From: Amoebophrya sp. A120
Taxonomy: Eukaryota; Sar; Dinophyceae; Syndiniales; Amoebophryaceae
Assembly: GCA_905178155.1 (NCBI GenBank)
Contig: CAJINV010000017.1
Coordinates: 736,722-800,721, forward strand
Length of the DNA: 64,000 nucleotides
Reading direction: 5' to 3'
Position numbers and translations under genes: made by a program. This document shows positions 42,401-50,960 of this stretch, piece after piece. A model generated the notes under the pieces. That model was not told the origin of the DNA, ran no database searches, and saw only the letters and a list, made by a program, of their open reading frames with translations. Numbering within the stretch: the stretch's first letter is position 1; each line of letters opens with the position of its first letter.

Positions 42401-42603
42401 TCCAGTCGGGTGGAAGTGGTGCCAAAGAAGGACTTCTTTCCATGGACGTGCAAGAGCCAGGTGCGTTTTTGATTTGAAGATGGCGTCGCGAATTCTTGGT
42501 AGAGCAACATGTTGTCATAAGGCGACTCGACGAAAGATCGAAATGAAATATCAAAATTATGGATAAACAGGACGGCAGCGCAGCGGTATCGCCAAATGAG
42601 TAA
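33474..42603 (+). CDS. Very large Ser/Thr/Pro-rich protein (about 2356 residues), function unknown
   Basis: Nine exons fit in phase: 33474-34031, 34299-34371, 34640-35397, 35647-38353, 39090-39496, 39700-41826, 41866-42116, 42304-42460 and 42571-42603. Introns 1-4 are insertion-type (direct repeats, non-GT-AG). Introns 5-8 are GT-AG, one only 39 nt long. The protein is almost wholly disordered and basic. One motif recurs: PEDDPDLLELKALW (exon 4 end) and KEDDPDLLALKQMW (exon 6 start), both followed by basic residues. This supports a single gene across the long insertion. Three SSKR(P/A)SPL repeats lie near 41639-41712. Exon 7 contains a charged coiled coil (HAKERREAMEAAQEEVLRQK). Many SPR/TPP/RSP strings suggest kinase targets. 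A cytoskeletal or scaffold role is only a guess. The weakest joins are at 38353/39090 and 42116/42304. Confidence 0.65.
34032..34298 (+). mobile_element. Introner element, TATCAAATG family, copy A
   Basis: The direct repeat AGGCG occurs at 34027-34031 and 34294-34298. The perfect inverted termini begin TATCAAATGTAAAAATGTCT and continue GGGTCTGGAAG, about 31 bases, with the complement at 34263-34293. Excision gives Val-Gln-Ala-Gly-Arg-Leu in frame. The repeat ambiguity allows one GC-AG placement here. It contains TGTGATGC twice and GCATGACA once. Confidence 0.93.
34372..34639 (+). mobile_element. Introner element, TATCAAATG family, copy B
   Basis: The direct repeat CGGGC occurs at 34367-34371 and 34635-34639. 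The termini match copy A, with a single change (CACTTTTAC for CATTTTTAC) at the right end. Only 73 coding bases separate it from copy A. The interior is clearly homologous to copy A but diverged. Excision gives His-Gly-Gly-Gln-Thr-Pro in frame. No GT-AG or GC-AG placement is possible. Confidence 0.93.
35398..35646 (+). mobile_element. Introner element, TATCAAATG family, copy C (diverged)
   Basis: The direct repeat TCCGC occurs at 35393-35397 and 35642-35646. The left end TATCAACTGCAATTATGTCT and the right end CACTTTTGCATTTGATA are decayed versions of the family termini, so this copy is older or came from a different source copy. Excision gives Val-Phe-Arg-Ser-Glu-Ser in frame. It contains TGTAATGC and GCATGACA motifs. 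Confidence 0.9.
38354..39089 (+). mobile_element. Long GC-rich insertion with intron-like behaviour
   Basis: The in-frame direct repeat TGGTA occurs at 38349-38353 and 39085-39089. Just inside lie inverted copies of GTAGTGAGGTC (left at 38361, right as GACCTCACTAC at 39053) and then GTTTTTTTGCC on both sides. Removal joins Pro-Pro-Gly to Ser-Thr-Thr in frame and skips stop codons. The interior is far GC-richer than the flanking exons and full of hairpins. The outer boundaries are less certain than for the short introners because the inverted ends are not adjacent to the repeat. Confidence 0.6.
38698..38719 (+). repeat. Perfect hairpin with GAAA loop inside the long insertion
   Basis: GGCGGCCGC, the loop GAAA, then GCGGCCGCC: nine perfect pairs closed by a GNRA-type tetraloop. 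Nearby are GGGCGCC with GGCGCCC (38566-38572 and 38580-38586), and a 17-base arm pair with one mismatch (38822-38838 with 38876-38892). Confidence 0.85.
41827..41865 (+). other. Very short GT-AG intron (39 nt)
   Basis: The donor GTAATA follows Lys-Gln-Gly, and the acceptor TTTTTAG precedes Thr-Ser-Ala, both in phase 0. The interior is almost entirely A/T with a long T tract. Without removal the frame ends at a TAG at 41863-41865. If real, it is among the shortest spliceosomal introns. Confidence 0.5.
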
Positions 42604-43959
42604 AGGGCCCGCCGATGACAGAGGTTCGGTGGAGGAACGGCTCTTCAAGCTTGAGTAGAAGATGCAGGGAAATCATTCTCACATTGAACTTCTTTTTTTC
42701 TTGTTGGTCACACAACATTTTCGAGGTAAGAAGCGAAAAATCGGAAGCATGGAAAGTTCCGGAAAATCCATTTACAGTAGGTACAGAATAAACAGATGTA
42801 AAACCTGAGCTTCTTCTTGCTACATCAAGATCAGAGAGACACCAATGTACTAAGGTCAGTGCGCGTTTCGCCTTTGACAGTATCCTCTTATTTTTATAAC
42901 CACCAGGGTATGTTGCTACACTATTCATTCAACGAGAGATATTACCGAAAAATGAGAATACAGAGACAGAGACTTGATAACTTTGCGGTTTCTACCACTA
43001 TTTGAAAATTTAATAAAGTTTGAGCTTGATATTAATTCCGAGGCGTTTTTCTTTATTCAATGCGAACTTTTTTACCGCGTTTTTTTCCTCTTTCAGCACC
43101 CAATGACGCATTTCGGCACCTAATGACAGATATTCTTCGTTTCAGTTCTTCTTCTTTCAACCTGTCACAATTTCGTCCGAGAGCTTCTATCTTTGTCGTG
43201 AACTTCGTTTCTTTTCTTGATAAACCAAAAGCAGCTTCATCATCAAATGCCAAACAAGGGATGACCGACGAAATGTAGTCGTTGCCAGTACAAGACTGCT
43301 AATGCAACAAGCAGTAGCGAACTAGAACTCAAATTTATGAATGAAAGTGTTAGACCGAGAAAACAATGAAGTTCGACTGCTCGGATTAACAAATCCGACT
43401 ACCGTTGGAGTTGCACGGTCTAGTTCAGTTACAGTTGCGTGGTTCGCCAGAAACCAATGACCACTAGGCTCTTGTTTTGGGTCGCTGAAGTAGCTCACCA
43501 TCAAGTAGTAAGTATTGCAAGCTGTGGGAGATGAAAAGAGCAACTCCAAGGTGGAAAAAGGATCCCGCTTTGTGGATTCTAGTTCGAGTTTTTTACATTT
43601 CCATTTAATGTTTCTTTTTGATCATATCACACTGCAATTTTGTTTTTGCAACAGGACCTCAATACTTTCTTGTCACCCATCGACATCGTTCATTTTCTAC
43701 CCACGCATGGCTTTAGGCGTTTCTTTCCCCGGATCTGTGTATCGGACCCCACAACAAAAAAGCGCTTTTATCCAACAGATGACATATTGAGAATGAGCCA
43801 CTTGCTCAAAGAGGCCTTGTTTGGAACGAGAAGGGCGGTCGAACTTTTTGACGCAGGAAGCGAAAGCTGCTGTGCTCCAACTGTTTTATGTCAAGTACCA
43901 AGTAGTCTCTTCAACGAAAGTTACAACTATCAGGACCACCTTGCAACACCCTCAACATC
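42604..43959. other. Intergenic, nothing recognisable
   Basis: About 1.36 kb of AT-richer sequence. A near-repeat CACCCAATGACGCATTTCGG / CACCTAATGACAGATATTCT occurs near 43098-43138. Frames below 110 codons have no conserved content. No RNA gene was recognised. Confidence 0.5.
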
Positions 43960-46629
43960 ATGACCACAGCGGGCTCCACCCTGTTTGTCGCGTTTCGCCT
44001 TGCCGGCGTCACGGCGGCGTTCCTTCTCGCACAGCAAGTCTGCGCGACGGTCGCACTGCCAATTTTTCTGTCACTGCTGGTCGCGTGGACCGTCGGGATA
44101 GACGCAGATTTGAAAAACTTTGTGGCTTCCGATAGTCGTGCTGCTTCGAAAGAAATTTCTTCTGGAAAGCAGAACCAAAAGGACGGCTGCTCACCAGACG
44201 AAAAAGATGAAGATGACCGCCCACCAGGAGAACCACGAGAAAGGACGTCATCCTCTGAGCATCAGAAAAAGCATCGCAAAAACTCTTCGCACAGCGCTGG
44301 TAGCAGTAAGAGCAACGAGTCGTCTGAGGCAGATCAGTACGTGAAAGTAAAGAGCTCTTCTGCTTCCTCGGCATCTAGACCATCCGCAACTTTTTCAGGA
44401 GGTGCAACGACCTCAGGAGGTCCAACGCGGCGAAAATCAAGGACAGAAAGTGAGGAGTCGTTCGAGCTCGTAGACAAGGACGAAGGCGGTGGACCACAAC
44501 ATGGAATGAATAGCAAAATAAATGCTAAAACAGGACCAGAGAAGTCCACCTCGATGGCAACAAATGAAACAAGGCTTGATGAACAACAAGATGAAGACCA
44601 CTCCGCATTGAAGAAGCCCTCCTCCATTCCGGTCTTGATCACGAAGAACCCCAACAGCGACAACGACGAGCACGAGGAACAGGAGGATAGAGAAGTACAC
44701 TATAGTACTACTGACATGACACCAATGATGAATACGAATAGCAATACAGGAAACGTTTCCACAACGGAGCCAGAGGAGCCAGCGTCGAGCTCGACTTCGA
44801 ATTCTCCGCAGTTGCTGTTTCAGCAGGATGCGCGAGATGAAACAGTTGATGATAAACCAGGTGGATTAAGAACAACGAAACAGGACAAGAAAGCTGTCTC
44901 GGGTTCAACTCCAAGCTCCTCCTCATCAAGCAATCCCTCTTCAAACAACAAAAAGGCGACAACCCCCCGCAAAAACAGCAAAAATCGCGAAGACGATTCA
45001 CCGAAAATGATCGTCACAAAAGCAGCTGATTATGATTACAACTCCGATGATGATGAAGATCACGCCAGAAGTAGTGACGAAGATGACATGCGTGGTCAGC
45101 AGGACCAGTCGTCTTCCCCTTCCCCAAGTACCACACGATCGCGCAGAAAAAAATCAACCTCCTCAAGTCTGAATACAAACCAGCATACTAAAGCGAGGTC
45201 AACATCAAATCAACTACGAGACGGCAGCCCCAGCAAGAACCAAAAGCACCTCCTGCCAGCGACCATCTCCGGGGCTTCGAGCCTATCTGCTGGTAGCGTG
45301 GAGTCGGTTACGGTGAATGATGCGGGGGGAGATGGAGAAAATGATTTTCACAAAGCCGCAGACGGGGTCGATGGGTATTTCGTGGGAGACGATTTCACGA
45401 TTAAAAAGGGCGAGAACCACGACAGGAGTCCGGGGTCCTCAGTGGATATCAGCGAGACCGGGGTACTTATGATACGAGTGATCTTTTTTTGGTCCGACGA
45501 GTCATCATGCGAAAGATTATCGCAGTTCTTGTGCTTGTGCTTGCATTACGAGTGAGTAAGTTCTTTGTATCTCTATCTTCCGTTACGTTGCTGTTACTCC
45601 AGGCCCGCGACGCAGGCGACCTGAGTAGCGACGAAGATGTTGACCAGCGGCAGCCGTCCGCGAAAGATGACGACGACGGGAACATGTTCGATCCGGCAAA
45701 GGCCGCAGAGTGCAAAGAGCAGGGAAACAAATACTTCAAGGCGGGAGAGTACAGAGTTTTATTCTCTTCATGTGCATCCATGTGCTTGTTGGTACACTAC
45801 TGTCTTCCCGTGCACCGAATGCGAATTACAATTCTGATCGTACATGATTGGTCTTCTAGCAGCCGTTAGTTCTTTCGGCTGACTGTGCACAAGAAGAACA
45901 GCAACGTTCGAATTTACTCCTGCTGCAAGGGAACAAGAATCTGAAAGAAGACCCCCACGACTATAAGAAATCTACTAACCAGGTTCACCCTCGCCGCGGA
46001 GTGTTATTCCGACGCGATTGCGTTTTGTCCGACCAGCGAGAAGCAGCTGCTCGCCGTGTACCACGCCAACCGTGCGGCCTGCTACATGAGTTTAGACGAA
46101 GTGGAGATGGCCATCCACGACTGCACCGACGCGGTGGAGTACGATCCGAGTTACGTCCGCGCGTGGCAGCGGAAGTGCACTGCGAACGAGAAAAAGGGAC
46201 GGTATCACGACGCGCTGGACGACAGTAAAAAACTCATGGAGCTCACACCGGAGGAAAAGAAGAAATCGCCCGAGTACTTGTTACTTTATACGACTTCTGA
46301 ATTTGTTTTCGTTCTTGTTTTAAATACATACTTTCATTGCTGCGCCATTATTTTCAGCAGACCAGTGTAGTTTTCGAATGCGTTTTTGTATCGCAGGCAG
46401 CATGACCAATTCCAATTGTCGAAATCGTGTCAGGTACAAGGAGCTTCTCCGAAAACATGCGTATTTGAAGACGAAATCGGAGCAGCAATTCGAGAAGGAG
46501 AAGGCAGAAATGGTCGGCAAATTGAAGGACCTGGGAAACACAGTGCTCGGCAAATTTGGCATGTCGCTCGACAATTTTCAAGTCCAGCAGCAGGAAGGCG
46601 GGGGGTACAGCATCAATTTCAAGAAGTAA
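43960..46629 (+). CDS. TTC1: Tetratricopeptide repeat protein 1 homologue with long N-terminal extension
   Basis: Four exons, 43960-45462, 45603-45754, 45983-46273 and 46434-46629, total 713 residues. The C-terminal 210 residues are TTC1-like. TPR 1 starts [23 protein letters not shown] 2 contains [20 protein letters not shown], and TPR 3 contains [20 protein letters not shown]. The diagnostic tail is [20 protein letters not shown] followed by [11 protein letters not shown]1 is a cytosolic Hsp70/Hsp90-binding cofactor. The first about 500 residues are unusual: a hydrophobic start ([20 protein letters not shown]) that could anchor it in a membrane, then an acidic Ser-rich linker. An alternative start at 45507 would give a short hydrophobic leader spliced at 45545/45603 and would make exon 1 a separate gene. 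I prefer the fused model because Glu-Thr-Gly joins Ala-Arg-Asp in phase. Confidence 0.8.
45755..45982 (+). other. Intron with non-canonical 5' end in TTC1
   Basis: TPR continuity requires Glu-Tyr-Arg-Phe-Thr across this gap. The only in-frame join uses the shared CAG on both sides (TACAG before AGTTTT, and AACCAG before GTTCACC), which gives AG-AG, GA-CA or similar ends and never GT. The nearby GT at 45757 would place the TPR in the wrong frame. No inverted termini are visible, so it is not an obvious introner. Confidence 0.6.
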
Positions 46630-47383
46630 GGAACTTGGAGTAGAAGTAGAACGTGGAGGACTTGATGAAATAAACAATGTTGACATGAAAAAAAGAAACC
46701 CGCAGAAAACACTTCTGTTTACACTTGCTCTTCTAGTACTTGCCAATGGAGCTGATCAAAAGAAACAAATAAAGTTCCGAGAAATTTTTTGTCTTTAATC
46801 CTTTTGGCAGATGTGTGTTTCTTCTGCTTCCTCTTCCACTGAGGTCTTTGCGGATCCTTGACAGTATTGCAACGAGCGATCAGTTCTGGAAAAAATTATG
46901 GCACAACTACCACAAAAGGATCCTGATCCAAGACTATCAATAGAGGACAGAAGGATTTCTAAGTCGATCGAAATGATGATGAGATGCTTAGCCGCAAATC
47001 GCCTATCGCAATCGATCAGTTTCTTTGCAAGCAAGTATCACTTTATGTGGTCTAGCGTGATTCGGTAACCGAAACCGAGATGCAGACGCGATCTGAGTTC
47101 TGGTATCAGTCCTCGTCAAATGAAGACAAACCAAATGCCGACTTCTTCTGCAAAAATCAAAGCAATCTTATTTGTTGTGTGAGAAATGAAAGACCAGAAC
47201 AGTGAAGACGCAAATTTCCATTCACCAGCGACCACATGATCTCACCGGAGTATTTACTTTCTGCGCGACTGTATCTGTAGCGACGCACATTGTTTGAAGA
47301 AGTTTCTTGATGTAGGCTAGTGCACATCTTATTTCAGCGAATCTAGTTTACGAAATCTGCCAGCCTTCTAAGGGTTCTCGAAA
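46630..47383. other. Intergenic, nothing recognisable
   Basis: About 750 bases between TTC1 and UTP11, AT-rich, without conserved frames or repeats. Confidence 0.5.
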
Positions 47384-48283
47384 ATGAAGAACCTCCGCAA
47401 CGTGGTGAAGCGCCGCACCCATCTGGAGCGGCACCAGCCGAAAGCGCGACAAAAGCTCGGGCTGTTGGAGAAGAAGAAGGATTACTTGCAGCGTGCGAGA
47501 GATTATCATAAGAAACGCGACTATGTGGCCACTCTCCAGGAGAAGGTGCGCCAGAAGAACCCGGACGAATTCTCGCACAAGATGCTCCGCGCGAAACAGG
47601 ACGAGAAAACGGGAAAATTCAAAAAGCTGCTGTCTAAAGCGAGCTTGATCGGAAACGGGCGAAAAGTGGAGAAGTTGTTGGTTCACGAAAGCACAAGTAA
47701 GAATAGTAGAACATCAGCGGAAAAATTATCGAAGGAGCAGCAGATCCGGGCGATGCACTTTGACCACCTGTCAAAGGAGCAGCAATTCATCGCGGAAACA
47801 ACGGACAGAAACTACGTCGCGACGCGGTTGCAGATGGACAAGAAGCAGGTCGAAAAGCGCAGAGAGAACCTACACATGATCGGGCTCAAGGACCCGAATC
47901 AGAAACACGTTACATTCTCGGACGAGGAGGGAGAAGATGATCGTTTTGCTGGCAGCAAGAAAAACAGAAATACTGCTCCAGGAGGGAACAAGCGGACGGA
48001 GAAGAAGCCAAAGTCCGTCAATCATGCCCAGGAATTACAGGATGAGCACTACGGTTCGGAAGTGCGAAAACAGGTGAATGCCAAGGACTCCGCTGTCGGG
48101 CAGGCGCGGCACGAGAGCTATCGGCAATTGCTGCACTACAGTACCCGGGCGGAGAAACTCAGTGGTGTTTTGTCTGCGATGGAGAACCGGAAGCAGGCAC
48201 AGGAGAAGGGCAAAAAGCAGCCAGTTAAGGATATCGACGGAAAGGTCGTGCAATACAAATTCGCGATGAAACGGGCAAGGTGA
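47384..48283 (+). CDS. UTP11: U3 snoRNA-associated protein UTP11 (small-subunit processome)
   Basis: A single uninterrupted frame of 299 residues from the ATG at 47384, stop TGA at 48281-48283. The N-terminal half is the family signature: RRTHLERHQPKARQKLGLLE, then KKKDYLQRARDYHKKRDYVA and RQKNPDEFSHKM. This matches the UTP11 pattern of a short basic lead, GLLEKxKDYxxRAxDYHxK, and the NPDEF block. The remainder is basic and helical, with an acidic patch (SDEEGEDDRF). UTP11 works in the nucleolus in early 18S pre-rRNA processing. Length is slightly above the usual about 250 residues. It is one of the few intronless genes here, with no insertion. Confidence 0.93.
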   Translation: MKNLRNVVKRRTHLERHQPKARQKLGLLEKKKDYLQRARDYHKKRDYVATLQEKVRQKNPDEFSHKMLRAKQDEKTGKFKKLLSKASLIGNGRKVEKLLVHESTSKNSRTSAEKLSKEQQIRAMHFDHLSKEQQFIAETTDRNYVATRLQMDKKQVEKRRENLHMIGLKDPNQKHVTFSDEEGEDDRFAGSKKNRNTAPGGNKRTEKKPKSVNHAQELQDEHYGSEVRKQVNAKDSAVGQARHESYRQLLHYSTRAEKLSGVLSAMENRKQAQEKGKKQPVKDIDGKVVQYKFAMKRAR

Positions 48284-49072
48284 AGAAGATTTCATGTTGA
48301 AGCTACCCGGTTCTTGTCGACGGATTAATATGTAGTTGTAGTCCTTTAGGGCTCATTGCCACCTGTCAATTGTCCTCTCCCGGCAGATGGAAAGGCCGGT
48401 TTGCAGTCATACGAAATCATGCGCAAGCATCATCATGCCCGTCCCCGTGATGTGCATTGATGAGATTCAGATTTCAACAATGAAGACTCATTTTCATTCA
48501 TCGATTCCGAAAGAGAGTAGAAAGCGTGTTCATCTTGCAAGCTAAGTAGTCGAAACAACCGGTATTGATACGAAAAACCTTTCGTACGTCCGTTGACGTT
48601 TTGCTATCGTGCTTGTACTTGTGATTTTTCAGTATAGAGGTACACTCTGGGTGCTGTTTATGTCGTGAAGTTCGTAGTCGTTGCCTCTTCGATGATGTGC
48701 ATCGTCCATGTTCAATTATTTCGTACTTGTTTAATACCGCGCTCTCGTTCGTCATATTGAAATTGAATTGTCCCCGTCTTTCTTTGTTTGTTCTCTGCGG
48801 TTGTATGTCTGTCTACGTACATAAGTATTGACCTTCAGTGGAGTGCACCGCGCCTCGACAGCTCTTTCCGCGTTTGTTATCTTCCAACTACTCAGCATAG
48901 ATACAAGCAGGTACTTGCGCGCTCTTGGAAAATCGATAAGGAGGTATCTACTGGCAGACATGTGTGAAATTATAGCAATAGTGTGCAAACAAGTCTTCAA
49001 TAAACTGACCCCCGCGCTCGCCCCTTCATCCAGCATTACCATTTAGTTTTTTGAGCTAGTTAGAAGAACATC
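48284..49072. other. Intergenic, nothing recognisable
   Basis: About 790 bases. Minus-strand frames (48498-48755, 48752-49042) are short and unconserved. No RNA gene was recognised. Confidence 0.5.
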
Positions 49073-49957
49073 ATGGCAGTAACTACAACCGCCGCTCAAC
49101 ATCCATTTTTCAGGCGTTTTACACAGCTACTAGTAGTTCTTACGTTCCAACATACTCTTTGCAGCTACGCAACAACCGCCGACGATGTGCCAGTGCAGGT
49201 GCAGCTCAGCAGCGAGCTTTCGCAATTGAACGAAAACGACAAGTACTGCGCTCCTTCGTGTGGCCAGTACAACCTGCTGCGTATTCTGGAGGAGGAAACG
49301 GGGCAAGGAGTAGCTTGGTACTACGATAATTCGGGTGCAGAAGCGGTAGATGATGACAAATCTTCGTCCCGACGAGGAAGATCTTCTACAACTTGGGACC
49401 CGACGTCTCCCAGCGCCTGGGAAGACTGCGAGAAGACGGAAGCGAATTACAGAGACAAACTTGCGGCAGGAGATGATAAAGAAGAACAACAGGAATCAAA
49501 AGCGCATCATGACTCGTGTGCCTTCGAAACGACACAGAAATTGTTCGACCAGTGTTGGAGTGCGGGCTGCGATCCCGTGCTGCGTTCCGCGCGGCTGCAG
49601 CACGGGAAGATGAAGGACAATGAGGACCAGGAAGAAGAAAAGAAGTACATGCTACACCAGAGCAGAACCAGATACCATAGCAGCTCGGAAGTCTATCCTT
49701 GGACTAACTGGTCACAGCTGGCGCCAGGGGGCTGGGCGGATCTGCCAAAGTGGAACGAAACGATCGTGCCGGAGTTGCAGCAAATGGTTTTTAAAAATAC
49801 GCAGAATGACAACATGCTATGTTGTCATTCTCCGACGACGAGATCTACAGAAGTCGAATCCGACGACGATTCTACAGCTCGGGGAAGTAGAACAAGGGGA
49901 GGCGAAACAAAACGGCGCGGTGGAGACGATGAGCCCGGCGTCTTTGTTACATCGTGA
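49073..49957 (+). CDS. Secreted Cys-containing protein, function unknown
   Basis: 294 residues from the ATG at 49073. The N-terminus has a basic/polar lead, a hydrophobic core (FTQLLVVLTFQHTLCSYA) and small residues, a typical signal peptide. The mature part has scattered cysteines (YCAPSCGQYN, AWEDCEKT, HHDSCAFE, DQCWSAGCDP, LCCHSP), suggesting disulphide bonds, and aromatic patches (VYPWTNWSQLAPGGWADLPK). The last 45 residues are charged and low-complexity. Near the end, another frame (to 50051) also reads like protein (LLHREDVFLASTTVPVPEAA), so an unrecognised intron or frameshift could change the C-terminus. I recognise no family. The next gene is 1 kb away and unrelated. Confidence 0.6.
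   Translation: MAVTTTAAQHPFFRRFTQLLVVLTFQHTLCSYATTADDVPVQVQLSSELSQLNENDKYCAPSCGQYNLLRILEEETGQGVAWYYDNSGAEAVDDDKSSSRRGRSSTTWDPTSPSAWEDCEKTEANYRDKLAAGDDKEEQQESKAHHDSCAFETTQKLFDQCWSAGCDPVLRSARLQHGKMKDNEDQEEEKKYMLHQSRTRYHSSSEVYPWTNWSQLAPGGWADLPKWNETIVPELQQMVFKNTQNDNMLCCHSPTTRSTEVESDDDSTARGSRTRGGETKRRGGDDEPGVFVTS
49804..49830 (+). repeat. Perfect 12-bp inverted repeat inside the secreted-protein gene
   Basis: GAATGACAACAT, the loop GCT, then ATGTTGTCATTC. It lies within the coding frame near the point where two frames look equally protein-like. It could be the footprint of a lost or minimal inserted element. Confidence 0.8.
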
Positions 49958-50960
49958 AGATGTATTTCTTGCCTCTACTACCGTGCCGGTTCCTGAGGCT
50001 GCGGGCGGGGGCATCAAGGAAATGGAGCATGAGGCGATGCTCATGGTGTAGCACCGAGGTGTATTCGTTCAAAGGGATGAAAGGAATGCTACACCAGCAA
50101 TACATGGCAAACCCGACGTATATTAAGGTTGTACTAATATTCCCCTTCCCCACCAGCAAACCCTAGGTTGTACTAATATCTCCACCAGCTGCTCCTGCTC
50201 CTGCACCACGAGCACAACCCTGCAGCCTGCGTATTTTTGAGTCAAATTCAAATTGTTTTATGTTCAAGTTCATCATGATTCGCTCCTGCGTGAGGTTGGT
50301 TCCGCTTGAATTGTGGCACTTCTCTGAAGGAGGCTCTACTCCTATTGTTCTGCATGTGCATCAGAATCTTTTCGTAGGTGAATGATCGTCGTCGTCCAGG
50401 TCCTCTGCCGTCTCTTCGTCCTCGTAAACATCTTCGTTCAACAATCGTGTTGCGTTTGGTAGCATTTTTCGTGCGTTGAAGGCAAAGGCCAAGGAGTCAC
50501 AGTTATGGTACAGGTCGTTCTCATTCTGAGGAATTGCATTCATCGTATTCAATCCTCGGGCGAACTACAGTTCTTCAAAATCTACTTTCATGAAACAGAC
50601 GAACCTCAGCTTTCTTGGTGTGCCTCAACTAGGAATGTGACCTGCCTCGGTCCTTCCCCCTCCTGTATTCTACAAGAAGTAGTGCCTATTTCTACTCATA
50701 GTACTGGCACGCAGTTGGACACACATAACCACAATGTTGCAAAAGGAGCGAAGTTTTATTCATTGGACCCGATGGAGAAATTATGAAAATACAAGTAGGA
50801 AATCATTGTGCGTACACCTAAACTCCAAGTCCAACAATAATTATCTCGCTCTCATTTCCAGAAGGCGTCTTCCTTCATCGATGCCAGGGTGCTAAAAGCT
50901 TGCACGAACAACCTTGCCTGACCACGTCGTCCGTCCAGAACAAGACGCAGGATCAGCAGT
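49958..50960. other. Intergenic with a hairpin and a short tandem duplication
   Basis: An inverted repeat TGGTGTAGCA (50044-50053) / TGCTACACCA (50087-50096) frames 33 bases. A 39-bp tandem duplication follows: AGGTTGTACTAATAT at 50126 and again at 50165, each followed by CCACCAGC. The rest shows nothing recognisable. Confidence 0.6.

Noticed and set aside
45489-45869. Hydrophobic leader [15 protein letters not shown] as the TTC1 start
   Set aside because: It can be spliced in frame at a GTGAGT, but the longer exon 1 also joins in phase and avoids an unexplained orphan frame. Kept as an alternative in the TTC1 entry.
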